Below are positions 1-8,407 of a stretch of DNA of 64,000 bases, piece by piece. The stretch is from TMED8 sp038125725. GTDB taxonomy: Bacteria > Pseudomonadota > Alphaproteobacteria > Rhodospirillales > Casp-alpha2. Made by a program: the position numbers and the translations under genes. How positions within the stretch are numbered: the stretch's first letter is position 1; each line of letters starts with the position of its first letter. The stretch covers positions 1 through 64,000 of the forward strand of contig JAYPEK010000004.1 of NCBI GenBank assembly GCA_038125725.1, read 5' to 3'. Below the pieces are notes generated by a model that saw only the letters and a program-made list of their open reading frames with translations, had not been told where the DNA came from and searched no databases.

Positions 1-38
1 ACAAGGGCTGTTTCTTTGGGTGGGGTAGGGTGGGGGTT

Positions 39-71
39 GCTCCAAATCTGCTCCACTACAGCTCCACGAAA
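39..71. repeat. Three GCTCCA units at 11-bp spacing
   Basis: GCTCCA occurs at 39-44, 50-55 and 61-66, a regular 11-bp period with degenerate remainders. The same hexamer is the 3' end of the tRNA-Gly gene at 306-311. This could be a relic of repeated recombination at a tRNA 3' end or chance. The rest of 1-198 shows no convincing gene. Confidence 0.3.
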
Positions 72-198
72 TACACGAAAAAATCCCCTCAAGATAGGTT
101 AGCCGCTATCAAAAGTAGACGAAGTTTGATAGATTGTTATCGATGTTAAAACGGAATTCAGGGTTGTTCTGCACATAGAATCAATGGTTTGAATTGAA

Positions 199-311
199 GC
201 GGGTGTATCTCAAGCGTTAGCTTGAGGGAGGAGCGCAGCGACGGGCCTCAGGGGTAGAGCGCAACCTTGCCAAGGTTGAAGTCGTGAGTTCGAATCTCAT
301 CGCCCGCTCCA
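199..311 (+). tRNA. tRNA-Gly(GCC) interrupted in the D-arm
   Basis: The acceptor stem is intact: GCGGGTG at 199-205 pairs with CGCCCGC at 301-307, with one T-G wobble, discriminator T308 and encoded CCA at 309-311. The anticodon stem (CAACC 262-266 with GGTTG 274-278) is perfect around loop TTGCCAA, giving anticodon GCC at 269-271. The T-arm (284-300) with loop TTCGAAT is also intact. The D-arm is not: after GTA (205-207) about 38 extra nt precede the expected AGGGGTAGAGC. Removing one CTCA-bounded copy restores a 75-nt tRNA, but position 10 would still mismatch position 25. A TAGAAT at 176-181 is at plausible -10 distance. It may be a pseudogene, a tRNA with a removable insert, or an assembly error. 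Confidence 0.75.
209..250 (+). repeat. Hairpin element inserted in tRNA-Gly D-arm
   Basis: The insert begins with a perfect 7-bp hairpin, CTCAAGC (209-215) / GCTTGAG (220-226) around loop GTTA. It continues with a GGAGGAGCGCAGCGACGGG-like stretch (227-245). CTCA occurs at both borders (209-212 and 247-250), compatible with a 4-bp duplication. The GAGGAGCGCAGCGACG style of sequence resembles short dispersed palindromic repeats in other bacteria. Membership of such a family is inference, since no second copy was found by eye in this window. Confidence 0.5.
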
Positions 312-439
312 TTTTCCCGGTTTATTTCCCTACTTCTCGGTATTATCCAAGATATTGGCGTTTTCCCCGCGCGCCTCTGCCGATGGCCGTGCCGTGGATG
401 CCAGGGTTATGACGCAGCCTAATCGGGGACCAGAATGCC

Positions 440-1840
440 ATGGCGAAGCTGACCTTTTACGGCGCCACCGAAGACGTCACGGGATCCGCCTATCTGCTTG
501 AAACCGAGCGTGCCACGGTCCTGCTGGAATGCGGCTTGGTGCAGGGCAGCCGGGAACAGGAAGCCGCTAACCGGGATCCGTTTCCATTCGACATTGGCCG
601 GCTCGATGCCGTCGTTCTTTCCCACGCCCATCTGGATCACAGCGGCCGCTTGCCGAAATTAGCAGCCGACGGATATGACGGGCCGGTGTTCATGACGCAG
701 CCGACCGGCGAGCTTCTGACGATCATGCTCAAGGATTCGGCCTTCCTCGAACAGCGTGACGTGGAGTGGGAAAACAAGTTTCGGCGCCGCGCCGGCAAGC
801 CCGAGCTTGAACCGGTGTTTACCCTTGCCGACGCCGAAGCGGTGCTTGCCATGAGCGAGGGCGTGGCATACGGACGGCGGTTCGCGGTGGCGGACGGGAT
901 CGAGGCGCGGTTCCGCGATGCGGGCCATATCCTGGGCTCCGCCGTCGTCGAGATTTTCATCGCCGATGGCGGCGGCGAGCGGAAGCTGGTTTTTTCCGGC
1001 GACCTCGGCAACAGCGACGCGGCGCTGCTGCGCGATCCGGAACCGGTCGACACGGCCGATGTCTTGCTGCTCGAATCGACCTATGGCGACCGCGATCACC
1101 GTTCCATGGAAAATACCCTGGAGGAGTTCGAGGCCATTCTCGCCGAGGCTACCGAGACCGGCGGCAATGTTCTGATCCCGGCATTCGCGGTCGGCCGCAC
1201 GCAGGAGATCATCTTCCGGCTTGGCGAACTTTATCACGCCGGGAAACTTCCGCGCCACAGGGTCTATCTCGACAGCCCGATGGCCATCGCCGCGACCGAG
1301 GCGTATCAGCGCTACCAGGACGTGTTCAACCGCGAAGACAGGAGCGTGTTGCGGCGGGGAAAAACCGGGTCCCTGAAAACGTTTCTGCCGGTGCTCGGAT
1401 TTACGCACAGCACCGAGGAATCGATGGCGCTCAATCGTATATCGGGCGGTGCCGTCATCATCGCCGGGAGTGGCATGTGCACGGGTGGCCGCATCCGCCA
1501 CCATCTGAAGCACAATCTATGGCGCGCGACGTCGCATATCGTGATCGTCGGATTTCAAGCGCGCGGGACGCCGGGACGGGCACTGATCGACGGGGCCCGG
1601 ACATTCCGCCTGGGCGGTGAGGAAATTGCGGTGAAAGCGAAAATCCACACGCTCGGCGGCTTTTCAGCGCACGCCGGCCAGTCGCAATTGCTCGATTGGG
1701 TGACGGGGTTTTCTCGGCAGCGGCCGGAGATCTATCTGGTGCACGGCGAACCGGATGCCAAGTCGGCGCTTCACCGGCGCTTGAGCGAGGCCGGTTGGCG
1801 CGCGAATGTCGCGCGTAGCGGCCAGGCGATCACCTTCTGA
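440..1840 (+). CDS. MBL-fold metallo-hydrolase with beta-CASP and RMMBL domains
   Basis: This 466-residue protein is a beta-CASP family metallo-beta-lactamase-fold nuclease, related to the archaeal/bacterial CPSF-like and YSH1-type enzymes that process RNA 3' ends. The zinc motif HAHLDH is at residues 62-67, and further metal ligands are in DAGHILGSA (about 160) and SGDLGN (about 190). The beta-CASP region lies roughly between residues 240 and 360. The C-terminal RMMBL segment contains GGFSAHAGQ and ends with LVHGEPDA. The ATG at 440 follows a GGGGA ribosome-binding site. It is a single-gene unit downstream of the tRNA. The substrate is unknown, and an RNA nuclease role is taken from the family. 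Confidence 0.88.
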   Translation: MAKLTFYGATEDVTGSAYLLETERATVLLECGLVQGSREQEAANRDPFPFDIGRLDAVVLSHAHLDHSGRLPKLAADGYDGPVFMTQPTGELLTIMLKDSAFLEQRDVEWENKFRRRAGKPELEPVFTLADAEAVLAMSEGVAYGRRFAVADGIEARFRDAGHILGSAVVEIFIADGGGERKLVFSGDLGNSDAALLRDPEPVDTADVLLLESTYGDRDHRSMENTLEEFEAILAEATETGGNVLIPAFAVGRTQEIIFRLGELYHAGKLPRHRVYLDSPMAIAATEAYQRYQDVFNREDRSVLRRGKTGSLKTFLPVLGFTHSTEESMALNRISGGAVIIAGSGMCTGGRIRHHLKHNLWRATSHIVIVGFQARGTPGRALIDGARTFRLGGEEIAVKAKIHTLGGFSAHAGQSQLLDWVTGFSRQRPEIYLVHGEPDAKSALHRRLSEAGWRANVARSGQAITF

Positions 1841-1851
1841 CCGGCGCGGCC

Positions 1852-2058
1852 CTAGAGCCCGCAGTCCCTGAAGATGCGCTCCAGCGCCGGCTTGTCGATG
1901 CGCCCGGCGCGGCGGTGATGGGTGGCGCAGAGCGCGCCGAACCGGACCACCGCCGCGGCTCCGGAAAAAGCCCGCCAACAGGCCGCGGGGAGACCGACGC
2001 GACCTGTTGGCGGCGCGCCATCGAGAGGCGCGGGCGCAACCATCATGTGATCAGGCAT
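1852..2058 (-). CDS. Possible small protein overlapping the preceding stop codon
   Basis: A 68-codon frame starts at an ATG whose next bases contain the TGA of the upstream 96-residue gene (ATGCCTGA), so translational coupling is possible. Codon use in the second half (about residues 38-68, ending RIFRDCGL) is strongly G/C-ending like real genes of this genome. The first half is less convincing. No family is recognised. It may be the decayed C-terminus of an older gene instead of an intact one. Confidence 0.25.
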   Translation of the reverse strand: MPDHMMVAPAPLDGAPPTGRVGLPAACWRAFSGAAAVVRFGALCATHHRRAGRIDKPALERIFRDCGL

Positions 2059-2341
2059 GGGTCGCGCCGATGATATCGGTCGGCTTGTGCGGCGCCGGTT
2101 CGCCGCGCAGCGCCTGCGCTTCCTTGGCGCGGGTGAGCGCGCCCAGGGCCTTGCGCTTGGCGTGAGCGACGCGGATGGCGACGAACAGTGCCACGGCGCG
2201 GGCCATCTGGCGCATCATCGCGGCGCGCAGTTCGTGGGCGCGCTCGATGTGGCGCCGCAAGTCGTCGCTGGAGATCACGTCCCGCAGTTCGGGCAGGGCG
2301 TCGGTGGCGGGGCTTTCGGGTTTCGTGTCGAGGCCGGTCAT
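2051..2341 (-). CDS. Small hypothetical alphaproteobacterial protein
   Basis: This is a 96-residue protein. I chose the ATG at 2341 because GGAGAG lies 5 nt upstream on the minus strand; an ATG eight codons further upstream has no such site. The body is an amphipathic helix-rich stretch, LRRHIERAHELRAAMMRQMA followed by a hydrophobic run and a basic tail (AHAKRKALGALTRAKEAQ). It resembles short, helical, membrane-associating proteins that often sit opposite LysR-type regulators in alphaproteobacteria. No function is established. It is divergent from the LysR gene at 2504, with about 160 bp between them that could hold a shared control region. Confidence 0.6.
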   Translation of the reverse strand: MTGLDTKPESPATDALPELRDVISSDDLRRHIERAHELRAAMMRQMARAVALFVAIRVAHAKRKALGALTRAKEAQALRGEPAPHKPTDIIGATHA

Positions 2342-2503
2342 GGCGCTCTCCTTCGGTATGTCCATTTATCTTTTGTTTGCGTTGCAACATGATTTATGCC
2401 GCACTGCAAAAGTACGGGGCATTGAGTCATTGGACAATCGGGGGGCGACGCAAAGCCCTTATGCGTTTCACGCACAGAACAATCGTGCGTTTTCGGCAAA
2501 CCC

Positions 2504-3451
2504 GTGGACGGACGAACCCCGTTGAACCTCGCCAGCCAGCTGATCCTGTTCGCAAATGTCGTCGACCACGGCAGCTTTTCCGCCACCGCGCGGGCGCTCG
2601 GCCTGACGCCCTCGGCGGTCAGCCGCCAGATCGCGCACCTGGAAGATCATTTCGGCGTGCGGCTTCTGCAACGCTCCACCCGCAAGGTGTCGCTGACCGA
2701 GGAGGGCCGCTCGCTCTACAGCCACTGCGCCGGCATCGCCCGCGAGGTGAGCGAGGTCGAGCAACTGGCGCAATCGCTTAGCGGCGCGCCGCGGGGCACG
2801 CTCCGCGTCGCCACCACCGTCGCCTTCGGCAAATCGCAACTGCTGCCGGCGCTGCCGGCCTTTCTCGACAACTATCCCGACCTCCGGGTGATGGTGGAGC
2901 TTTCCGACCGGCCGGTGGATCTGACCGAATCGGGCCACGACGTGGCCATCCGCTTCGCCGACCAGATCGAGGACGCCTCGCTGGTCGCCTGCAAGCTGGC
3001 CTCGAACGATCGCGTCGTCTGCGCCGCGCCGTCATACATAGAGCGCCACGGCGCGCTCCAGTGCCCGGCCGACCTGGCGCAGCACAACTGCCTCCGGGTG
3101 TCGACGGTCGACACCTGGAACGAATGGCATTTCGGCGATGCCGGCAGCAACGTCGCCATTCACGCCAGCGGCAACTTCGAGGCCAATAGCGCCGACGGCG
3201 TCTATCATGCGGCGCTCGCCGGCATCGGCATCGCCCGACTGTCGGCCTATCTGGTCAATCCCGACCTGCAGAGTGGCCGGCTGGTGGAGCTGATGCCCGA
3301 TTTCGGCGAGGAACGCACCGACATCTTCGCCGTTTACCCCGACCGCCACAACCTGTCGCCCAAGGTGCGCGCCTTCGTCGATCACCTGATCCAGCACTTC
3401 CGTCCGGTGCCGCCCTGGGAACGCCAGCGGCCCCCTGTCCGGCCGCACTGA
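2504..3451 (+). CDS. LysR-family transcriptional regulator
   Basis: This is a 315-residue LysR-type regulator, the usual length for the family. The N-terminal winged helix-turn-helix covers about residues 10-68, including GSFSATARALGLTPSAVSRQ and the wing LLQRSTRKVSLTEEG. The rest is a periplasmic-binding-protein-like effector domain of the CrgA/DmlR-type subgroup. A TTG start at about 2522 would remove six residues and is an alternative. The gene lies between a divergent small protein and the NAD-glutamate dehydrogenase gene 105 bp downstream. Regulation of either neighbour is plausible but unproven, and no effector can be read from the sequence. Confidence 0.9.
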   Translation: MDGRTPLNLASQLILFANVVDHGSFSATARALGLTPSAVSRQIAHLEDHFGVRLLQRSTRKVSLTEEGRSLYSHCAGIAREVSEVEQLAQSLSGAPRGTLRVATTVAFGKSQLLPALPAFLDNYPDLRVMVELSDRPVDLTESGHDVAIRFADQIEDASLVACKLASNDRVVCAAPSYIERHGALQCPADLAQHNCLRVSTVDTWNEWHFGDAGSNVAIHASGNFEANSADGVYHAALAGIGIARLSAYLVNPDLQSGRLVELMPDFGEERTDIFAVYPDRHNLSPKVRAFVDHLIQHFRPVPPWERQRPPVRPH

Positions 3452-3556
3452 TTGCCGCTTCAGGCATATCCAAGCCCTTGTCATAAAATAACCTTTTGAG
3501 CCCGGAATCGGTTTGCGTTAGCCTTTCAGGGCCGGGGCGTCGGTTCCGGTGACAAA

Positions 3557-6500
3557 ATGGGAGGCAAGGTCATCGCCGGGGATTCCGACAAGCTGAGGTC
3601 CAGTTTCGTTCAACAGGTGTGCCGCCAGAGCAAGAAACGGCTGAAGGGCGCCGAGGCGAAGATTTTCGACGCCATGGCCGGCAGCTACCTCGCCAACGTG
3701 CCGCCGGACGACCTGGAGGACTACGGTGCCGCCAACCTGTCGTGCCTGATCGCCGGTCACCTGGATTTTGCCGCCAAGCGCAGCCCGGGCACAGCGACGG
3801 TCCGGGTGTTCAACCCGACCGAGGCCGACAACGGCTATAGCTCCGGCCACACGGTGGTCGAGATCGTCAACGACGACATGCCGTTTTTGGTCGATTCGGT
3901 CGTCGCCCAGGTCAACCAGCGCGGTATGACCGCGCACCTGATCATCCATCCCATCGTCAAGGCCATGCGCGACAAGGCGGGCAAGCTCACCGGCATCCTC
4001 GAGCCCGGCCAGCCGGACCAGGGCGCGGTGATGGAATCCTTCATGCACCTGGAGGTTACCGAACTGGCCGAAAGCCGGCACGCGGACCTGAAGCGCGCCA
4101 TCGAGCGCGTGCTCACCGACGTGCGCGCCGCCGTCGAGGACTGGCGCGCCATGCGCGAGCGGATGGGCGCCATCATCGAGGAGCTGGTGGTCGAGCCCAA
4201 GGGCACGCCGCCAGAGGACGCGCGCGAGGTGCGCGAGTTTCTGCGCTGGATCCACGACAATCACTACACCTTCCTGGGCTCGCGCGAGTACGACCTCAAG
4301 GGCAGCGGCAAAAACCTCGCCCCGGTGGCGAAAAAAGGCAGCGGCCTCGGCGTGCTGCGCGATCCGAAGTCCACGGTGTTCGACCTGGAAAGCCAGGGCG
4401 CCAACCTGCCGCCCGACATGCGCGACTTCCTGACCAAGCCGTCGCTCTTGTTGGTAACCAAGGGCGATCATCGCTCCACCGTGCACCGGCCGGTGCCGCT
4501 GGACGTGGTCGACATCAAGAAGCTGGATGCTGCCGGCAAGGTCGTCGGCCACCGCATCTTCGTCGGCCTGTTCACCTCCGTCGCCTATAACAAGAGCCCG
4601 CGCGACATTCCGCTGCTGCGCCGGCGGCTGACCAAGGTTATCGACCAGGCCGGCTTCGAGCGCACCAGCCACGACGGCAAGGCGCTGACCAACATCCTCG
4701 AGACCTTCCCGCGCGACGAGCTGTTCCAGGCCTCCGACGCGCACCTGAACGATACCGCCATGGGCATCCTGCATTTGCAGGAACGCCAGCGCGTGGCGCT
4801 GTTCGCCCGCGCCGACAACTTCCGCCGTTTCATCTCCTGCCTGGTGTTCGTGCCGCGCGACAGCTATTCGACCGAGGTCGGTCGGCGTATCCGCGACGTC
4901 CTGCTCCGCGCCTTCAACGGCAGCGAGGCCGAGTACCAATCACAGGTCGGCGAATCGGCGCTGGCGCGCATCCACTACACGATCACCACCGACGTGACGC
5001 CGACGATGCTCGATCGGGTGGAGGAAATCGAGGCCGAGATCGCCGAGGCGGCGCGGTCGTGGACCGACAAGCTGAGCCGCGTCCTGGTCGAGCGCCACGG
5101 CGAGGCCGCCGGACTGGAACTGATGGTTCGCTACGCCAAGGCCTTCGGCCCCGGCTACCAGGCGCGCTACCTGTCCGACGAGGTCGACGCCGACATCACC
5201 GAGATCGAGCGCATCCTCAAGGTCGCGGGCATCGGCATGAACTTGCACCGCGAAGCCGGCTCCGAGCCCGACGAAGTGCGCTTCAAGCTCTACCACTTCG
5301 ACCATCCAGTGCCCTTGTCCGACGTGCTGCCGGTGTTCGAGCATCTGGGTTTCCGCGTCATCGACGAGGTCGGCCCGCACGTGGTCGATTTGTCCGAGGC
5401 CGGGCGCGGCAAGTTGATCATCCACAACTTCGGCCTGCGTTCCGCCAGCGGTGCCGCCGTCGACCTGGACGCCATTCGTGACAATTTCCACGAAACCTTC
5501 GAGCGCGTCTGGAATGACGAGATCGAAAGCGACGGTTTCAACGCGCTCGTCGCCTGCGCCGGGCTGGCGCCGCGGGAGGTCATGGTGCTGCGCGCCATCT
5601 GCAAATACCTGCTGCAGGCACGCATCCCCTTCTCCCAGGCCTACATGGAAGAAACCCTGATCGCCAATCCGGGCGTCGCCGCCGACATGGTGAAGCTGTT
5701 CCAGGCGACGTTCGATCCCGCCGGCACCGACAGCGCCAAGGCGCCGCGCATCAAGCGCCGCATCCTGAAGGCGCTGGAGGCGGTCGAAAGCGCCGACCAG
5801 GACCGTATCCTTCGGCGTTACCTGAACCTGTTGGAAAGCATGCTGCGGACCAACTACTACCAGGCCGGTGGCACCAAGCCTTACTTCTCGTTCAAGCTCG
5901 ATTCCAAGGCCATCGAGGCGCTGCCGCTGCCGAGGCCGTTCCGCGAGATCTTCGTCTACAGCCCGCGCGTCGAGGGGGTGCATCTCCGCTTCGGTTACGT
6001 GGCGCGCGGCGGGCTTCGCTGGTCCGACCGGCGCGAGGATTTCCGCACGGAAATCCTGGGGCTGGTGAAGGCGCAGCAGGTGAAGAACGCCGTCATCGTG
6101 CCGGTGGGCTCGAAGGGCGGCTTCGTCCTGAAGCGGCCGCCGGCGTCGAACGACCGCGCCGCGTTCCTGGAAGAAGGCATTGCGTGTTACAAGACTTTCA
6201 TCTCCGGGCTTCTGGACATCACCGACAACATCAAGGGTCCGAAGATCGTACCGCCGAAGGACACCGTTCGCCTCGATGACGACGACCCCTACCTGGTAGT
6301 CGCCGCCGACAAGGGCACGGCGACCTTCTCGGATATCGCCAACGGCGTCTCTCTGGAATACGGCCACTGGCTCGGCGACGCCTTCGCGTCCGGCGGCAGC
6401 CAGGGCTACGACCACAAGAAGATGGGCATCACCGCGCGCGGCGGCTGGGAATCGGTGAAGCGCCACTTCCGGGAAATGGGTCACGACACTCAGACCGAGG

Positions 6501-8407
6501 ACTTCACCGTCGTCGGCGTCGGCGACATGGCCGGCGACGTGTTCGGCAACGGCATGCTGCTGTCGAAGCACATCAAGCTGTTGGGTGCCTTCAACCACAT
6601 GCACATCTTCGTCGACCCGAACCCGGACCCGGCCAAGAGCTGGGCCGAGCGAAAGCGCCTGTTCGATACCCCCGGCACCAGCTGGGAAGACTACGACGCC
6701 AAGCTGCTGTCCAAGGGCGGCGCCATCTATTCGCGCAAGTCCAAGTCGCTGGAGCTTTCCAAGGAAGTGCGCGACCTGTTCGGCATCACCAAGAAATCGG
6801 TGACGCCCGAGGAACTGATGGGCATCCTGCTCCGGGCCGAGGTCGACTTGATGTGGTTCGGCGGCATCGGCACCTACATCAAGGCGAGCGTCGAATCGCA
6901 CCTGGACGTGGGCGACCGTGCCAACGACGCCATCCGCGTCAACGGCCATGAGCTCAATTGCAAGGTCATCGGCGAAGGGGCGAACCTGGGCGCCACGCAG
7001 TTGGGCCGCATCGAATACGCGCTGCACGGCGGCCGGCTCAATACCGATTCCATCGACAACTCGGCAGGCGTCGATTCGTCCGATCACGAGGTCAACATCA
7101 AGATCCTGGTCGACGCCGTCCAGGCCAAGGGCGGGCTCACGCAGAAAAGCCGAAACGCGCTATTGGCCAAGATGACCGACGAGGTCGGGCAACTGGTGCT
7201 GACGCACAACTACCGTCAGACCCAGGCCATGAGCATGATCGAGGCCAAGGGCGTGCATGGCCTCGCCAACCATCAGCGCCTGATGCGATTCCTGGAGCGC
7301 CAGGGCCGCCTCGACCGCAGCGTCGAATACCTGCCCGACGACGAGGTCATCGGCGAACGCGCGCTGGCGCGGCGCGGCCTGACGCGGCCGGAAATCTCGG
7401 TGATGCTGTCCTATGCCAAAATCTGGCTCTACGACCAGATCATGGAGTCCGATCTGCCGGACGACGCTTACCTGTTCGAGGACCTGGTGACCTATTTCCC
7501 CGGTCCCCTGCGCCAGAAATACACCAAGGAGATCGGCCAGCACCGGCTGCGGCGCGAAATCATCGCGACGCGCGCCACCAACTCGCTGGTCGACCGGGCC
7601 GGCGACACCTTCGTTCTGGAATTCATGGAGAAGACCGGCCTCGCGGCGCCGGAGATCGCCCGCGCCTACGTCATCGCGCGCGACGCCTTCAAGCTGCGTG
7701 ACATGTGGGCCGACATCGAGGCGCTGGACAACAAGGTCGACAGCGACGTGCAGATGGGCATGCTCGCCGACATCAACCACCTGCTCGAATGGGTGGTGCT
7801 CTGGTTCCTCCGGAACGGCGATGCCGGACTGGCGCTCGGCCCCAACATCGAAACCTACCAGGCGGGCGTGCTGGAACTGATGCATGGCGTCAACCAGGCG
7901 CTGCCGGCGCATTACGTCACCGATGCCGCGAACCGCGCCAGCGTCTACACCGACAAGGGCGTGCCGCCTGCCCTCGCCGCCAAGGTGGTGGGGCTGGTGA
8001 ACCTCTATTCCGCCTGCGACGTGGTGCGCCTGGCGGCCAGGCGCAAGGCCGGGGTCATCGATGTCGGCAAGGTCTACTTCATGGTCGGCTCGCGCTTCCG
8101 CTTGGGGAGATTGCGCGCCGCGGCGGAAAAGATGGAATCCGACAGCCACTGGCAGCAGCTCGCCATCGCCGCCCTGATCGAGGAGATCTACGCGCACCAG
8201 TTGGCGCTCACCAACCGGGTCATCGACCATGCCGGCGTCAAGGGCGACGCGGCCAAGGCGGTGCAAAGCTGGATCGACGCCAACCCGTCGCTGGTGGCGC
8301 CGACGGAGCAGCTCCTGAACGAGCTCTGGGCGACGGAGGTCAACGATCTTTCGATGATCGCGGTCGCCAGCCGGCAGTTCCGGGCGATGATCGAAGCCGG
8401 TGGCTGA
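3557..8407 (+). CDS. NAD-specific glutamate dehydrogenase, large (180-kDa) class
   Basis: This enzyme oxidatively deaminates glutamate to 2-oxoglutarate and ammonium with NAD+, feeding amino-acid carbon into the TCA cycle. At 1,616 residues it fits the 180-kDa bacterial class (Caulobacter GdhZ, Pseudomonas GdhB). The long N-terminal part (about 1-700) carries ACT-like regulatory modules. The catalytic core starts near residue 810 with GGLRWSDRREDFRTE, followed by VPVGSKGGFV (about 850) and, further on, the Rossmann region with GEGANLG (about 1,138). The C-terminal helical domain ends near 1,616. The stop overlaps the next gene by 8 nt, so an MFS transporter is translationally coupled to it. 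Confidence 0.95.
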   Translation: MGGKVIAGDSDKLRSSFVQQVCRQSKKRLKGAEAKIFDAMAGSYLANVPPDDLEDYGAANLSCLIAGHLDFAAKRSPGTATVRVFNPTEADNGYSSGHTVVEIVNDDMPFLVDSVVAQVNQRGMTAHLIIHPIVKAMRDKAGKLTGILEPGQPDQGAVMESFMHLEVTELAESRHADLKRAIERVLTDVRAAVEDWRAMRERMGAIIEELVVEPKGTPPEDAREVREFLRWIHDNHYTFLGSREYDLKGSGKNLAPVAKKGSGLGVLRDPKSTVFDLESQGANLPPDMRDFLTKPSLLLVTKGDHRSTVHRPVPLDVVDIKKLDAAGKVVGHRIFVGLFTSVAYNKSPRDIPLLRRRLTKVIDQAGFERTSHDGKALTNILETFPRDELFQASDAHLNDTAMGILHLQERQRVALFARADNFRRFISCLVFVPRDSYSTEVGRRIRDVLLRAFNGSEAEYQSQVGESALARIHYTITTDVTPTMLDRVEEIEAEIAEAARSWTDKLSRVLVERHGEAAGLELMVRYAKAFGPGYQARYLSDEVDADITEIERILKVAGIGMNLHREAGSEPDEVRFKLYHFDHPVPLSDVLPVFEHLGFRVIDEVGPHVVDLSEAGRGKLIIHNFGLRSASGAAVDLDAIRDNFHETFERVWNDEIESDGFNALVACAGLAPREVMVLRAICKYLLQARIPFSQAYMEETLIANPGVAADMVKLFQATFDPAGTDSAKAPRIKRRILKALEAVESADQDRILRRYLNLLESMLRTNYYQAGGTKPYFSFKLDSKAIEALPLPRPFREIFVYSPRVEGVHLRFGYVARGGLRWSDRREDFRTEILGLVKAQQVKNAVIVPVGSKGGFVLKRPPASNDRAAFLEEGIACYKTFISGLLDITDNIKGPKIVPPKDTVRLDDDDPYLVVAADKGTATFSDIANGVSLEYGHWLGDAFASGGSQGYDHKKMGITARGGWESVKRHFREMGHDTQTEDFTVVGVGDMAGDVFGNGMLLSKHIKLLGAFNHMHIFVDPNPDPAKSWAERKRLFDTPGTSWEDYDAKLLSKGGAIYSRKSKSLELSKEVRDLFGITKKSVTPEELMGILLRAEVDLMWFGGIGTYIKASVESHLDVGDRANDAIRVNGHELNCKVIGEGANLGATQLGRIEYALHGGRLNTDSIDNSAGVDSSDHEVNIKILVDAVQAKGGLTQKSRNALLAKMTDEVGQLVLTHNYRQTQAMSMIEAKGVHGLANHQRLMRFLERQGRLDRSVEYLPDDEVIGERALARRGLTRPEISVMLSYAKIWLYDQIMESDLPDDAYLFEDLVTYFPGPLRQKYTKEIGQHRLRREIIATRATNSLVDRAGDTFVLEFMEKTGLAAPEIARAYVIARDAFKLRDMWADIEALDNKVDSDVQMGMLADINHLLEWVVLWFLRNGDAGLALGPNIETYQAGVLELMHGVNQALPAHYVTDAANRASVYTDKGVPPALAAKVVGLVNLYSACDVVRLAARRKAGVIDVGKVYFMVGSRFRLGRLRAAAEKMESDSHWQQLAIAALIEEIYAHQLALTNRVIDHAGVKGDAAKAVQSWIDANPSLVAPTEQLLNELWATEVNDLSMIAVASRQFRAMIEAGG

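Noticed and set aside
3518..4939. Long antisense open frames (for example 473 and 715 codons) opposite the glutamate dehydrogenase gene
   Set aside because: They follow from high GC and strong codon bias of the sense gene; no family motif or ribosome-binding site.
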